From Lachnoclostridium sp. UBA933 (lineage in GTDB: Bacteria > Bacillota > Clostridia > Lachnospirales > Lachnospiraceae): a DNA stretch of 13,011 nucleotides. A program made the translations under genes and the position numbers. Shown piece by piece: positions 5,110 to 12,942 of the stretch (position 1 is the stretch's first letter; each line of letters opens with the position of its first letter). The DNA lies in the NCBI GenBank assembly GCA_002293545.1, contig DBDL01000141.1, forward strand, positions 882-13,892, given 5' to 3'. The notes under the pieces are model-generated. The model ran no database searches. It saw nothing but the letters and a program-made list of their open reading frames with translations, and was not told the DNA's origin.

Positions 5110-7416
5110 ATGTTTAACAAGAAAGGCATTCAAAGATTTTTATCACTATCTGTCATTCTTACGATGATTATTTCTGTCTGTTTTGGAATTTTGCCGAGTG
5201 TACCGCTAAAAGCCGCGGCAAAACCGGCACTGAACAAAACATCCGCAAATGTACTGATTGGAAAGTCTGTCAAGCTGAAACTAAAGAAAAAGGTCGGCAA
5301 GGCAAAAATCAACTGGAAAAGCAAGAACAAAAAGATTGCCAAGGTTAATAAAAACGGCAAGGTCACGGGTGTTAAAAAAGGAAATACAAAGATTACTGCC
5401 GCTGTATCCGTGAAAGGGAAAAAATACCGCCTAAACAGTAAGATTAAAGTTATCCAAAAAGCAAAAAGCTTTAGAATTACATACAGCAATGGGAAAACTG
5501 CTTCTCCCGTACAGCTTAAAACGGGGCAGCAGCTTAAATTAACTGCAAAAATGACTTCTCCGAAGTCGTCAAATGATTTTATTACCTCTTGGAAAAGTAA
5601 CAACGGTAATGCCGTTTCCGTAAATAAAAACGGAAAAATTACTGCTTTAAATCCGGGAGAGGCAACCATAACAGCAACTGCTTTCGGAAAATCCAAAGCG
5701 AGTATTGCCGTCAATGTAACCCAGAATGGTATTATACTGTCTGCACCTCCTCATAAGGAATCACCAAGTCCGACGCCAACCTTTGATCCGGGCAAAAAAG
5801 AATTTTTGTACTCTACAGATTTTGAAGAGGCTCTTGACGGATTCGGCGCAAGAGGAAACGGACGTGCTGTACGCGTCGATACTGCCGCTCAAAGCGGGAA
5901 GTATTCGCTTCATGTTTCCGGACGAACCAACCCTTGGCATGGTACACAAATGAACGCAACGAATTTATTAAAGACGGGTAATAAGTATTATGTCAGAAGT
6001 TATGTCAAACAAGATACCGGTTCCGTTCAAACCTTAAAAATATCTCTGCAATGTGATTTTCAAGACGGTTCCGGCTCCACTTATCCTAAAGTCGCCGAAT
6101 TAGAATGCCAAAGCGGAGAATGGACTCTGGTTGAAGGGTATGTTGATATGTTGGAATCCCCTTCCCAGACCCAATTATATTTTGAAATGCCTTCCAATGC
6201 TACGGCTGATTTTTATGTAGACAATATTTCTGTCTGGTGGGATTCGGAAGTTGTCATTGTACCTCTCGAAACGGCTCCGCCGCTGTCAGGAAAACTAAAA
6301 GAGGCGTATCAGGGTTTATTTACTATCGGAACGGCAGTAACCGGTCGTCAATTAACAAATGCCAATGATGTCAATATGTTAAACCATGTCGTTGAACAAT
6401 ATGACAGCATCACCATGGAAAATGAAATGAAGCCGAGTGCCATTTTAGGAAACAGGGCAACCTTTGAAGACAACTCATTTGACCGGAGCACACTGCCGGA
6501 AAGTTATAAAGAAACAACGGTACCTAAATTGAACTTTAGTACCGTAGACCAATGCCTTGCCGCTGCACAGTCCAAAGGACTGAAGATGAGAGGACATACG
6601 CTGGTATGGCACAGTCAGACTCCGTCATGGTTCTTTAAGGTGGATTATTCGGATTCTCAGCCTCTTGTTTCAAAAGAAGTAATGGACGCACGAATGGAAT
6701 TTTATATTAAATCAGTAATGACTCATGTGCAGACAAAATATCCGGATATCGTTTATGCATGGGATGTTTGCAACGAGGTATTTACAAATGACGGCTCCAA
6801 CTCTTATGATACTGCCTTGAGAGGTTCTAATCCCGGCGCCGCGGGCGAAAGCAGCAATTGGTACAGTATCTATCAAAGTGATGAATTTATTATCAATGCG
6901 TTTCAATATGCAAGCGAAGTGAAGGATGAAAATGTTTCCCTCTTCTATAATGATTATAATGAATACATGCCGAGCAAGACTGACAACATTGTTACCTTGG
7001 CAACAAAACTGTATGAGAAAGGTACCATCGACGGAATCGGTATGCAGTCACATATTGACCTTACGTATCCAAGTGCCGAGGAAGTAAAAGAAGCCATTGA
7101 TAAATTTGCCGCAATCGGCGACGGTGCATTGGAAATACAGTTGACGGAATTGGATGTTACTCTTAACTTCTTCGGAGGTACTTCGGGGACCTTTGAGAAA
7201 CAAACAGCGTATTATCGTGATTTAATGCATATGCTTGTAAAGGCAAAACGTGATGAACACATAAATATAACCAATGTAACACTCTGGGGATTCTATGACG
7301 AGATGTCATGGAGAAGAGAGTTTACGCCGCTTCTTCTTAATTATACAAGAGGAATTGGGTTTACAGAAAAAGGTGCTTTCAAGGAAGTATTGAACGCCCC
7401 GACACTGGCAGAATAA
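5110..7416 (+). CDS. Secreted modular GH10 endo-1,4-beta-xylanase
   Basis: This 768-aa enzyme is secreted and cuts beta-1,4-xylan chains. A signal peptide (residues 1-37, KKGIQRF then a hydrophobic core, cleavage likely after AAA) leads into a Big_2-like domain (38-116). A second Ig-like domain (121-207) and a Pro/Ser/Thr linker (SPSPTPTFDPG) follow, then a CBM22-like carbohydrate-binding module (about 229-378, with GFGARGNG and GRTNPWHGTQ) and the GH10 barrel (about 394-762). In the barrel, RGHTLVWHSQTPSWF (494-508) and WDVCNEVF contain the acid/base E556, and the nucleophile is E680 in QLTELDVTLN. The start at 5110 has an AAAAGGGGG ribosome binding site; an in-frame ATG at 5026 would add 28 residues before the signal peptide. 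No lipobox or sortase motif is visible. The first Ig-like domain has 27 lysines in 83 residues and no acidic residue. I could not identify a clear promoter in 4977-5109. Confidence 0.96.
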   Translation: MFNKKGIQRFLSLSVILTMIISVCFGILPSVPLKAAAKPALNKTSANVLIGKSVKLKLKKKVGKAKINWKSKNKKIAKVNKNGKVTGVKKGNTKITAAVSVKGKKYRLNSKIKVIQKAKSFRITYSNGKTASPVQLKTGQQLKLTAKMTSPKSSNDFITSWKSNNGNAVSVNKNGKITALNPGEATITATAFGKSKASIAVNVTQNGIILSAPPHKESPSPTPTFDPGKKEFLYSTDFEEALDGFGARGNGRAVRVDTAAQSGKYSLHVSGRTNPWHGTQMNATNLLKTGNKYYVRSYVKQDTGSVQTLKISLQCDFQDGSGSTYPKVAELECQSGEWTLVEGYVDMLESPSQTQLYFEMPSNATADFYVDNISVWWDSEVVIVPLETAPPLSGKLKEAYQGLFTIGTAVTGRQLTNANDVNMLNHVVEQYDSITMENEMKPSAILGNRATFEDNSFDRSTLPESYKETTVPKLNFSTVDQCLAAAQSKGLKMRGHTLVWHSQTPSWFFKVDYSDSQPLVSKEVMDARMEFYIKSVMTHVQTKYPDIVYAWDVCNEVFTNDGSNSYDTALRGSNPGAAGESSNWYSIYQSDEFIINAFQYASEVKDENVSLFYNDYNEYMPSKTDNIVTLATKLYEKGTIDGIGMQSHIDLTYPSAEEVKEAIDKFAAIGDGALEIQLTELDVTLNFFGGTSGTFEKQTAYYRDLMHMLVKAKRDEHINITNVTLWGFYDEMSWRREFTPLLLNYTRGIGFTEKGAFKEVLNAPTLAE

Positions 7417-7422
7417 ATTGAA

Positions 7423-7459
7423 AAACAGACGGCTGTATTTCTCAGCCGTCTGTTTTTTT
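7423..7459 (+). terminator. Strong intrinsic terminator of the xylanase gene
   Basis: A perfect 13-bp stem (AAACAGACGGCTG 7423-7435, CAGCCGTCTGTTT 7443-7455) with a 7-base loop ends in a run of T to 7459. It starts seven bases behind the stop codon. Confidence 0.95.
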
Positions 7460-7515
7460 GTTTGTGATTATTTTATTTTAACAAGAAAGTGCTGATTTTG
7501 CGGGCACAAACATTA

Positions 7516-7550
7516 GCGGATGGCGCGTTCCTCAGCCACCCGTCTTTTTT
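7516..7550 (+). terminator. Terminator-like hairpin, repeat unit 1
   Basis: Arms GCGGATGGC (7516-7524) and GCCACCCGT (7535-7543) pair with one A-C mismatch and one G-T pair around the loop GCGTTCCTCA, followed by six T (7545-7550). It is oriented as a plus-strand terminator behind the xylanase terminator. Confidence 0.65.
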
Positions 7551-7576
7551 ACAGAAAAGCACTCACCTTGCGGAGC

Positions 7577-7597
7577 GAAGTTTGCTTCGCAAACTTC
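7577..7597. repeat. Perfect 9-bp hairpin
   Basis: GAAGTTTGC (7577-7585), 3-base loop, GCAAACTTC (7589-7597). There is no T run on either side, so it is not a standard terminator. On the minus strand it lies directly behind the hydE stop codon and could protect that RNA end. Confidence 0.6.
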
Positions 7598-7598
7598 T

Positions 7599-7629
7599 GC
7601 GGGCGCGTTCCTCAGCCGCCCGCTTTTTT
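7599..7629 (+). terminator. Terminator-like hairpin, repeat unit 2
   Basis: Arms GCGGGCG (7599-7605) and CGCCCGC (7617-7623) form a perfect 7-bp GC stem, followed by six T (7624-7629). It is oriented for plus-strand transcription and overlaps the 3' end of hydE on the other strand, so it would block read-through into hydE antisense. Confidence 0.7.
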
Positions 7630-8649
7630 GACATGCCCAATGTCCGTAATTATATTGTAACCGACAGACGCAACCCTCTGCTTCAATGACAAAATTGCTT
7701 CCGCCGCTTCCTCTTTTGTGCTCAGTTTATTGTTGTATATTTCATATAATTTTCTTACGCCGGACGGCGACAGATTTGGCATCACCACATTTGCCCCCGC
7801 CGTCAGACCCAATTCACGCCCGTTTTCGGTAATGGAGCCCAAAGCAGTCGTCGAGGGTATCAGGGCATGGGGGAACATAAGGCGCAAGATGGCAATTAAC
7901 CGCAGACACAAGTGTAACTCCCCGTTAGGGCAATCATAAAACGGCGTATCCCTATGTGAAATATACGGACCGATTCCAATCATATCCGGCTGCAGCTCCT
8001 GTAAAAACCTCAAATCCCGAACTAAGTGTTTTATCGTCTGACCGGGAGAACCGACCATAAATCCGGAACCAACTTGAAAGCCTATTTTTTTAAGATTGAT
8101 CAGACACTGTCTGCGGTTCTCCAAAGTCATTTCTTGCGGGTGAAGTAAGCGGTAATGTTCTTCATCTGCCGTTTCATGCCGCAGCAGATAACGGTCGGCG
8201 CCTGCATCAAAAAAGGATCTGTAACTCGCAAAAGACTTTTCTCCCAACGATAACGTTACCGCACAGTCGGGATATGCGGTTTTTATGCCGGATATTATTT
8301 CGCATAGTTCCTCATCCGAAAAAAAGCCGCCCTCTCCGCTCTGTAATACAAACGTGCGGAATCCGAGCGGATAGCCTTGATTGCAGCACGATATGATTTG
8401 CTCCTTGGTTAAGCGGTAACGCTTTAATTTTTTGTTATCCGAACGGATACCGCAATAGAAACAATTGTTTTGGCAGCAATTTGATATTTCTATCAAGCCG
8501 CGTATATATACATCCGTGCCGTAATGCACCCTGCGGACCTCCTCCGCGTTGTGCATTAAAGCTTTTTCATATTGGCGGTTATCTATCAGCCGCTCTAAAT
8601 CATCATCTGATAAGTCCTTATACTTACATAACTTTTCTATAAGATTCAT
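7612..8649 (-). CDS. hydE: [FeFe] hydrogenase H-cluster radical SAM maturase HydE
   Basis: HydE is a radical S-adenosylmethionine enzyme that, with HydF and HydG, builds the 2Fe subcluster of [FeFe] hydrogenase. The 345-aa protein has the family signature from RGLIEISNCCQNNCFYCGIR, with the cluster ligands C59, C63 and C66 (C-x3-C-x2-C). Further family motifs are FVLQSGEG, TLSLGE, DRYLLRHETA, MIGIGPYISHRDTPF, STTALGSI and GLTAGANVVMPNLSP; these separate it from PylB and BioB. The cysteines that hold a second cluster near the C-terminus of the Thermotoga enzyme are absent, which is known not to abolish activity. The start at 8649 has only a weak ribosome binding site (AGCAAAGAA). A six-codon reading frame upstream ends in TGA overlapping the ATG. 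No hydF, hydG or hydrogenase gene is in the window. The last codons and the stop lie inside a repeat with terminator hairpins. Confidence 0.95.
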   Translation of the reverse strand: MNLIEKLCKYKDLSDDDLERLIDNRQYEKALMHNAEEVRRVHYGTDVYIRGLIEISNCCQNNCFYCGIRSDNKKLKRYRLTKEQIISCCNQGYPLGFRTFVLQSGEGGFFSDEELCEIISGIKTAYPDCAVTLSLGEKSFASYRSFFDAGADRYLLRHETADEEHYRLLHPQEMTLENRRQCLINLKKIGFQVGSGFMVGSPGQTIKHLVRDLRFLQELQPDMIGIGPYISHRDTPFYDCPNGELHLCLRLIAILRLMFPHALIPSTTALGSITENGRELGLTAGANVVMPNLSPSGVRKLYEIYNNKLSTKEEAAEAILSLKQRVASVGYNIITDIGHVKKAGG

Positions 8650-8761
8650 TTCTTTGCTGCTTTCATTTTCCTATATTCATTATTTTGTTTTGTTCATTTT
8701 TCTTTCCTGATACTTCCTTACCCTCGCTTCATCACAACTCTTTCTCTTTGAAAAACTCTGC

Positions 8762-10561
8762 TTACGCCCCGCTGCTTATATAATATTGCGCCTGCGCGTT
8801 CCACATGTCCGCATATTTTCCGTTTAGTTCAAGAAGCTCCTCATGGGTTCCTTCCTCGATCAGCCGCCCCTCCTCCAGCATATAAATCCGGTCGGCATCC
8901 TTTGTCGTAGAAAGCCGGTGCGAAATATAAACGACCGTTTTCCCTTTTGCCGCACGTTTCATCGCCTTATTCAAGCTGTATTCCGCAATCGGGTCAAGCG
9001 CACTCGACGGTTCGTCCATCACAATGATATCTGCATTTTGATAAAAGGCACGGCTGATTGCTACTTTCTGGCTTTCTCCGCCGGATAAATCCACTCCTTC
9101 TTCGTCAAACTCCGTGGTAAGCTGTGTTTCCAAGCCATATTTCAGCTTATTCAAACGGGAAGAGAAACCGCTTTCCTTTAGCGCCGACAGGATTTCATCT
9201 TTTGAAAACGAAACCATACTCAAATCATCCATTACAACATTTTCGTTTAATGCCGCACCATAGATTTTATAATCCTGAAAAACAACACCAATTCTGTCAC
9301 GGAAGCTTTTCAGGTCATACCGGTCAATACTTTTCCCCGCGTAGCATACTTCGCCTGACGTCGGGTCATACAAGCGCATAAGGAGTTTAATCAATGTTGT
9401 TTTACCCGCTCCGTTATATCCGACCAGTGCAACTTTCTCTCCGGGCTTCAGAACCATGTTGATATTATGCAATATATTTCCCGCCTTTTCATTGTAGGCA
9501 AAGGAGAGATTCTTTACTTCCAGAACATTGGAGCCTTTCGGTGCCTCTTCCCCGATTCCCTCTTTCAAAACCGGTTCGTATACCATGAATTCCCGTATTT
9601 TATCCACATACAAGCTGTTTTCTGCCGCCTTGGGCAGCACCTCCGAAAAGTCATTCAGCTGTCTGGACATGCTTCTGACCAAATGAAACAAAACGACCGC
9701 ACTGCCAAAGGAAATTGTCCGGAACACTGCCGCCTGAACAACCAGAAGGCTTATATATACACCGTTTACAATAAAATCTTTGGAAATGTATCGTTGTAAA
9801 AATTGAAACAGCCATCTCTTCCCCGCATTATCACGGTTGATTTGTACAATCTTATCATTCGCTTCGTCAAACTGCTTTTCCAAAACATCTCCGATTCCGT
9901 CGTTCAGCCGAAGCTCCTTTGCATATTCGTTCAGATAAAAAACACGCTCCGAATAATACCGCTTACGTTCGTACGGATTGACCTCTGTCCGGACATCGAA
10001 GTTTACTTTGTTCCGTTTCTTGGCAAAGAAAAACGAAAGGATAAAGGAGATTGCCACAAATACAAGTCCGATCGGGCTTTTATACAGGAAAAAAATTCCT
10101 CCTGTAACCAGTCCGGTAACACTGATACTGAGAAACCGAAGCATATCCAAAAACCGGTCAATCGACTTCTCCGACTCCGACACAGATAGTACAAACTTAT
10201 CATAATACTCCGGATCATCATAACAACTCAAATCCAGCTTTGATGCTTTCTCAAATAAAGGCTCTTTTAACGCGCGGTATAATTTCGGTTTATTCTTAAA
10301 TACCATGTTATGGATAAAGTATCCGTCAACGGCAATTTCAACGGCGATAAACGCAATGAGCGCCACCATATAAATCAGGACAGTCAAAAACGGTTTTCCG
10401 TACTGCGCACTTTCCAATACGAGATTTACCCCGATTGCGTGTTCCAAAAACGTAACGCCCTGAAATCGTATGCCGTCATAAATCCAATAAATCATAAATC
10501 CCGGAGCGGTCTTAAAGCAAAGCCGCCAAAGGTATACTTGATTCTTCCATACTTGTTTCAA
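8762..10561 (-). CDS. ABC exporter half-transporter, second subunit
   Basis: This membrane domain-ATPase fusion pairs with the product of the upstream gene to form a heterodimeric exporter; the substrate (peptide, lipid or drug) cannot be read from sequence. Six membrane helices are expected in about residues 20-310. The ATPase domain has Walker A GYNGAGKTT (381-389), Q-loop Q429 in FQDY, signature LSGGES from 492, Walker B IIVMDE (512-517) with catalytic E517, and H548 in YISHRLS, so its ATP site is complete. I place the start at TTG 10561 (599 aa), because GGGAGGAG (10567-10574) sits at ideal distance from it. ATGs at 10576 and 10612 are in frame without a good site; the latter would overlap the upstream stop as TAATG. 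With the TTG start, 50 bases separate the genes. No terminator is visible between this gene and hydE. Confidence 0.93.
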   Translation of the reverse strand: MKQVWKNQVYLWRLCFKTAPGFMIYWIYDGIRFQGVTFLEHAIGVNLVLESAQYGKPFLTVLIYMVALIAFIAVEIAVDGYFIHNMVFKNKPKLYRALKEPLFEKASKLDLSCYDDPEYYDKFVLSVSESEKSIDRFLDMLRFLSISVTGLVTGGIFFLYKSPIGLVFVAISFILSFFFAKKRNKVNFDVRTEVNPYERKRYYSERVFYLNEYAKELRLNDGIGDVLEKQFDEANDKIVQINRDNAGKRWLFQFLQRYISKDFIVNGVYISLLVVQAAVFRTISFGSAVVLFHLVRSMSRQLNDFSEVLPKAAENSLYVDKIREFMVYEPVLKEGIGEEAPKGSNVLEVKNLSFAYNEKAGNILHNINMVLKPGEKVALVGYNGAGKTTLIKLLMRLYDPTSGEVCYAGKSIDRYDLKSFRDRIGVVFQDYKIYGAALNENVVMDDLSMVSFSKDEILSALKESGFSSRLNKLKYGLETQLTTEFDEEGVDLSGGESQKVAISRAFYQNADIIVMDEPSSALDPIAEYSLNKAMKRAAKGKTVVYISHRLSTTKDADRIYMLEEGRLIEEGTHEELLELNGKYADMWNAQAQYYISSGA

Positions 10562-10566
10562 TTTAT

Positions 10567-10574
10567 CTCCTCCC
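10567..10574 (-). promoter_or_regulatory. Ribosome binding site favouring a TTG start
   Basis: GGGAGGAG on the minus strand, five bases before TTG at 10561-10559. If translation began at the ATG at 10576 or 10612 this near-perfect site would lie uselessly inside or at the edge of the coding region. Confidence 0.6.
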
Positions 10575-10611
10575 ATGTTCCGTTTGCCGGTTCCAAGCCA
10601 TACGGCAGACA

Positions 10612-12414
10612 TTATGCAAGATAATTCTCCGCCTGCTTGTTATACATTTGCTGATAAACACCTTTTAATTTCATTAGCTGGCTGTGCGTCCCCTCTTCTG
10701 CAATCCTCCCTTTTTCCATCATAAATACCCAATCGGCATCTTGTACGGACGAAAGCCGGTGTGAAATAAACAACATTGTCTTATCCCTGCCGTCTTTCAT
10801 AATACTCTCGAACAATTGATACTCCGCAATCGGGTCAAGCGCACTCGACGGCTCGTCCAGCAATTTAATCGGCACATCCTTGACAAATGCCCTTGCCACA
10901 ACGATTTTTTGATTTTCCCCTCCCGAAAGAACCACACCGTTCTCATCATATTCCTTTGTGAGAATGGTATGTATGCCGTCCGGTAAGGAATTGACCTTTT
11001 CATATACTCCTGACTTCTTTAAGGCGCTGATAACCGTTTCATCTTCGCCGGGCTGCCCCATCAATACATTTTCCTTTACCGATAAGGCAAATATTTTGTA
11101 ATCCTGAAATGCCGTTGCAAATAATGCCCGGTATTTTGCCAGATTATACTCCTTGATATTTCGTCCGTTCATTAAAATCTCACCCTTGTCCGGGTCATAA
11201 AGCCGCATAATCAACTTGATAATCGTCGTCTTTCCGGCTCCGTTATGCCCGACCATCGCATAAGAACAGCCCCCGCGCAGTTCAAATGACATATCATGAA
11301 TGACTTCTTCATTTTTATAGGAAAAGCATACGCCGCGGAATTCCAAACTCCGGATTTCACTTTCCGGTTCCAAGCCGTCATAATCTTCGGGTATCGCAGG
11401 TACATAATGAAGAAAGCTTCTCAGATTCTCAATATACAGTCCGTTTTTAAAGCTTGCTATCAGGGATTCGGCAAACTGAATCAATATCCATGTCGAGGTC
11501 ACCATAATCGTACTTAATGCCGCAAGCTCCGCCAATGTCATTGATTTGGAAACCATTGTCTGATATGCGCCATAGAGCAAAACGCCTTCAAAGATAAAGG
11601 TAAAGGTAAACATTACCCGGAACCAATGAAATATCACGCCGATTAACGTATACTTCTTCGTCACCCTGACCATGCCGTCAATGGCTTGCTGATACTGACG
11701 CTTCATCAGCGAAAATACATTCGTCAGCCGCACTTCCTTGGCATAGTCGGACAGATACATCACCCGGTTTACATAGGCGACCCTCCGGTTATGCGGATTG
11801 ATTTCTTTGTTTCTGGCATAATCTATTTTCTGGAGCTTGCTGTCAAAAATAAAATTCCCAAGCAGCGGAAATATTACAAACGCCATAGCAAACGGATCAA
11901 TTTCATACATCGCCGAAAAGGAAACCGCCCCCGCTATGATTCCGAATACAATCCCGCACACATTATCTATCGTTATTAACAGCTTTGCACCCGTATCGTC
12001 CATCGCCAATGTATATTTATTATAAAACTCTTTGTCTTCAAAACACGACAATTCTAAGTTTCGTGCCTTTTTAAACAGCTTCTTATACAGTTTTTTGTAA
12101 GTAACCGCATCCGTAACCGGCAATACCTTTCCTTGCGCATATGAATTATAGATACTGATTGCAGAAAAAACCAAGACGGTAATCAACAGGAAAAAAAGAA
12201 TCTCCTGAACATCTCTTTCTTCATCCAATGCCTGTATGACATATCTCATGAAAAACACGCTGTAAAAAATCCATTCAAAATACCCGCTGAATGACAGAAG
12301 AACAGCATGTACAAGCCGCGAAAAAGACAGCTCTTTCATTAGGGACAGTGCATAGATGTTGTTCATAATCGCACGGCTTGTCTTAATCGTGTCGGCAGAC
12401 TTTTGCTTTTTCAT
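10612..12414 (-). CDS. ABC exporter half-transporter, first subunit
   Basis: This 600-aa protein has a six-helix membrane domain (about residues 28-330; clear segments at 40-60, 71-89, 147-190 and 257-282) fused to an ATPase domain. The ATPase has Walker A GHNGAGKTT (389-397), Q437 in FQDYK, signature LSGGEN from 496, Walker B IKLLDE (516-521) with catalytic E521, and H552 in FISHRLS. Both subunits of the pair thus keep complete catalytic motifs, unlike heterodimers with one degenerate site. The two proteins are paralogues: NPHNRR/NPYERK, MYLSDYAKEVRL/FYLNEYAKELRL and DPIAEY occur in both. The start at 12414 has GGGAGGA at 12418-12424. A candidate promoter and inverted repeat lie at 12448-12476. 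Export of a toxic or signalling compound is the usual role of such pairs, but no substrate gene is nearby. Confidence 0.94.
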   Translation of the reverse strand: MKKQKSADTIKTSRAIMNNIYALSLMKELSFSRLVHAVLLSFSGYFEWIFYSVFFMRYVIQALDEERDVQEILFFLLITVLVFSAISIYNSYAQGKVLPVTDAVTYKKLYKKLFKKARNLELSCFEDKEFYNKYTLAMDDTGAKLLITIDNVCGIVFGIIAGAVSFSAMYEIDPFAMAFVIFPLLGNFIFDSKLQKIDYARNKEINPHNRRVAYVNRVMYLSDYAKEVRLTNVFSLMKRQYQQAIDGMVRVTKKYTLIGVIFHWFRVMFTFTFIFEGVLLYGAYQTMVSKSMTLAELAALSTIMVTSTWILIQFAESLIASFKNGLYIENLRSFLHYVPAIPEDYDGLEPESEIRSLEFRGVCFSYKNEEVIHDMSFELRGGCSYAMVGHNGAGKTTIIKLIMRLYDPDKGEILMNGRNIKEYNLAKYRALFATAFQDYKIFALSVKENVLMGQPGEDETVISALKKSGVYEKVNSLPDGIHTILTKEYDENGVVLSGGENQKIVVARAFVKDVPIKLLDEPSSALDPIAEYQLFESIMKDGRDKTMLFISHRLSSVQDADWVFMMEKGRIAEEGTHSQLMKLKGVYQQMYNKQAENYLA

Positions 12415-12447
12415 TTATCCTCCCACTTCCTAAATTGTGATATTTAT

Positions 12448-12476
12448 AATGTAACATATATTTTAGGTGGTTACAA
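12448..12476 (-). promoter_or_regulatory. Candidate promoter of the ABC exporter operon
   Basis: On the minus strand TTGTAA (12476-12471), 17-base spacer, TACATT (12453-12448). The match to consensus is fair. The start would fall near 12441, some 27 bases before the first gene. A second, overlapping TATAAA-like -10 is possible. Confidence 0.45.
12450..12475. promoter_or_regulatory. Inverted repeat over the ABC promoter, candidate operator
   Basis: TGTAAC (12450-12455) and GTTACA (12470-12475) are perfect inverted copies 14 bases apart and cover both the -10 and -35 elements of the candidate promoter. This is where a dimeric repressor would act. No regulator gene is next to the operon in this window. 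Confidence 0.4.
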
Positions 12477-12748
12477 GGGGGAAAAGCAGAAAAACAGAAA
12501 ATATGTTCTGGTTTATGAAAACCTTACCGCTGCTTATTTCAAACCCACCCCTTAAAATCCGGTTGTATCTCAAGTAAAAAGGTGTTAGATTCATGCTTCC
12601 ATTTAACATCATAACTTTACCTCATTGCCGGATAAAAAGCTGCCATATTCTATTTATTTGAAAAAATGGGAAAAGAAAATTTAGAAATATATCATCTTAT
12701 CATTTACTAATCCTGAGAAATATATTAGAATGAAGTTGTATCTTCTTC

Positions 12749-12791
12749 TAAAGCCAATGACTTTTTGTTTTTTAATAAGTCGTTGGCTTTA
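12749..12791. repeat. Large 15-bp hairpin
   Basis: Arms TAAAGCCAATGACTT (12749-12763) and AAGTCGTTGGCTTTA (12777-12791) pair over 15 positions with a single T-G pair around a T-rich 13-base loop. No T run follows on either strand, so it is not a classic intrinsic terminator, though a transcription end or a small mobile-element end is possible. Confidence 0.6.
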
Positions 12792-12843
12792 ATAGTTATG
12801 CAAAACGCCGCATATCATGGAATGGTTTTTATTTCATTTTCCT

Positions 12844-12873
12844 TTGAATAATTACATGTTTTTTATATATACT
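12844..12873 (+). promoter_or_regulatory. Promoter-like sequence, upstream copy
   Basis: TTGAAT (12844-12849), 18-base spacer, TATACT (12868-12873). In such AT-rich DNA a chance match is quite possible. Confidence 0.3.
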
Positions 12874-12933
12874 TGTATAAACAGCGGTACTCACATTAAG
12901 GTTAATTTTTCTATAGCTTTTTTTATCCCCCTA

Positions 12934-12942
12934 TGTTATAAT
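12934..12942 (+). promoter_or_regulatory. Extended -10 promoter element
   Basis: TGTTATAAT (12934-12942) is a perfect -10 with the TG extension. No good -35 stands at 16-18 bases. It would start transcription near 12949 toward the right edge, where no gene begins within the window. Confidence 0.35.

Larger units (their letters stand above)
7481..7633 (+). repeat. Tandem imperfect ~80-bp repeat with terminator hairpins
   Basis: Two units, about 7481-7550 and 7551-7633, share the same order of elements: ACA(A)GAAA, a GTGCT or CACTC block, TTGCGG, a variable middle, then an identical 16-mer GGCGCGTTCCTCAGCC (7522-7537 and 7602-7617, 80 bases apart), a GC-rich arm and TTTTTT. The second unit has an extra hairpin in its middle. 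The hydE stop codon lies within the second unit. Confidence 0.6.

Noticed and set aside
5130..5714. Long minus-strand frame opposite the xylanase N-terminus
   Set aside because: Shadow of the lysine-rich coding sequence (AAA/AAG giving Phe/Leu). The plus-strand frame has signal peptide, domains and catalytic residues.
7612..8649. Biotin synthase or PylB instead of HydE
   Set aside because: Motifs such as RGLIEISN, FVLQSGEG and GANVVMPNLSP are those of HydE.
9803..10189. Plus-strand frame inside the second ABC subunit gene
   Set aside because: Antisense to a clearly conserved transporter. No recognisable protein features or ribosome binding site.
12463..12612. 49-codon minus-strand frame upstream of the ABC operon
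   Set aside because: A GAGGT-like site precedes it, but the peptide is not recognisable and it overlaps the candidate promoter and operator. Too weak to call.
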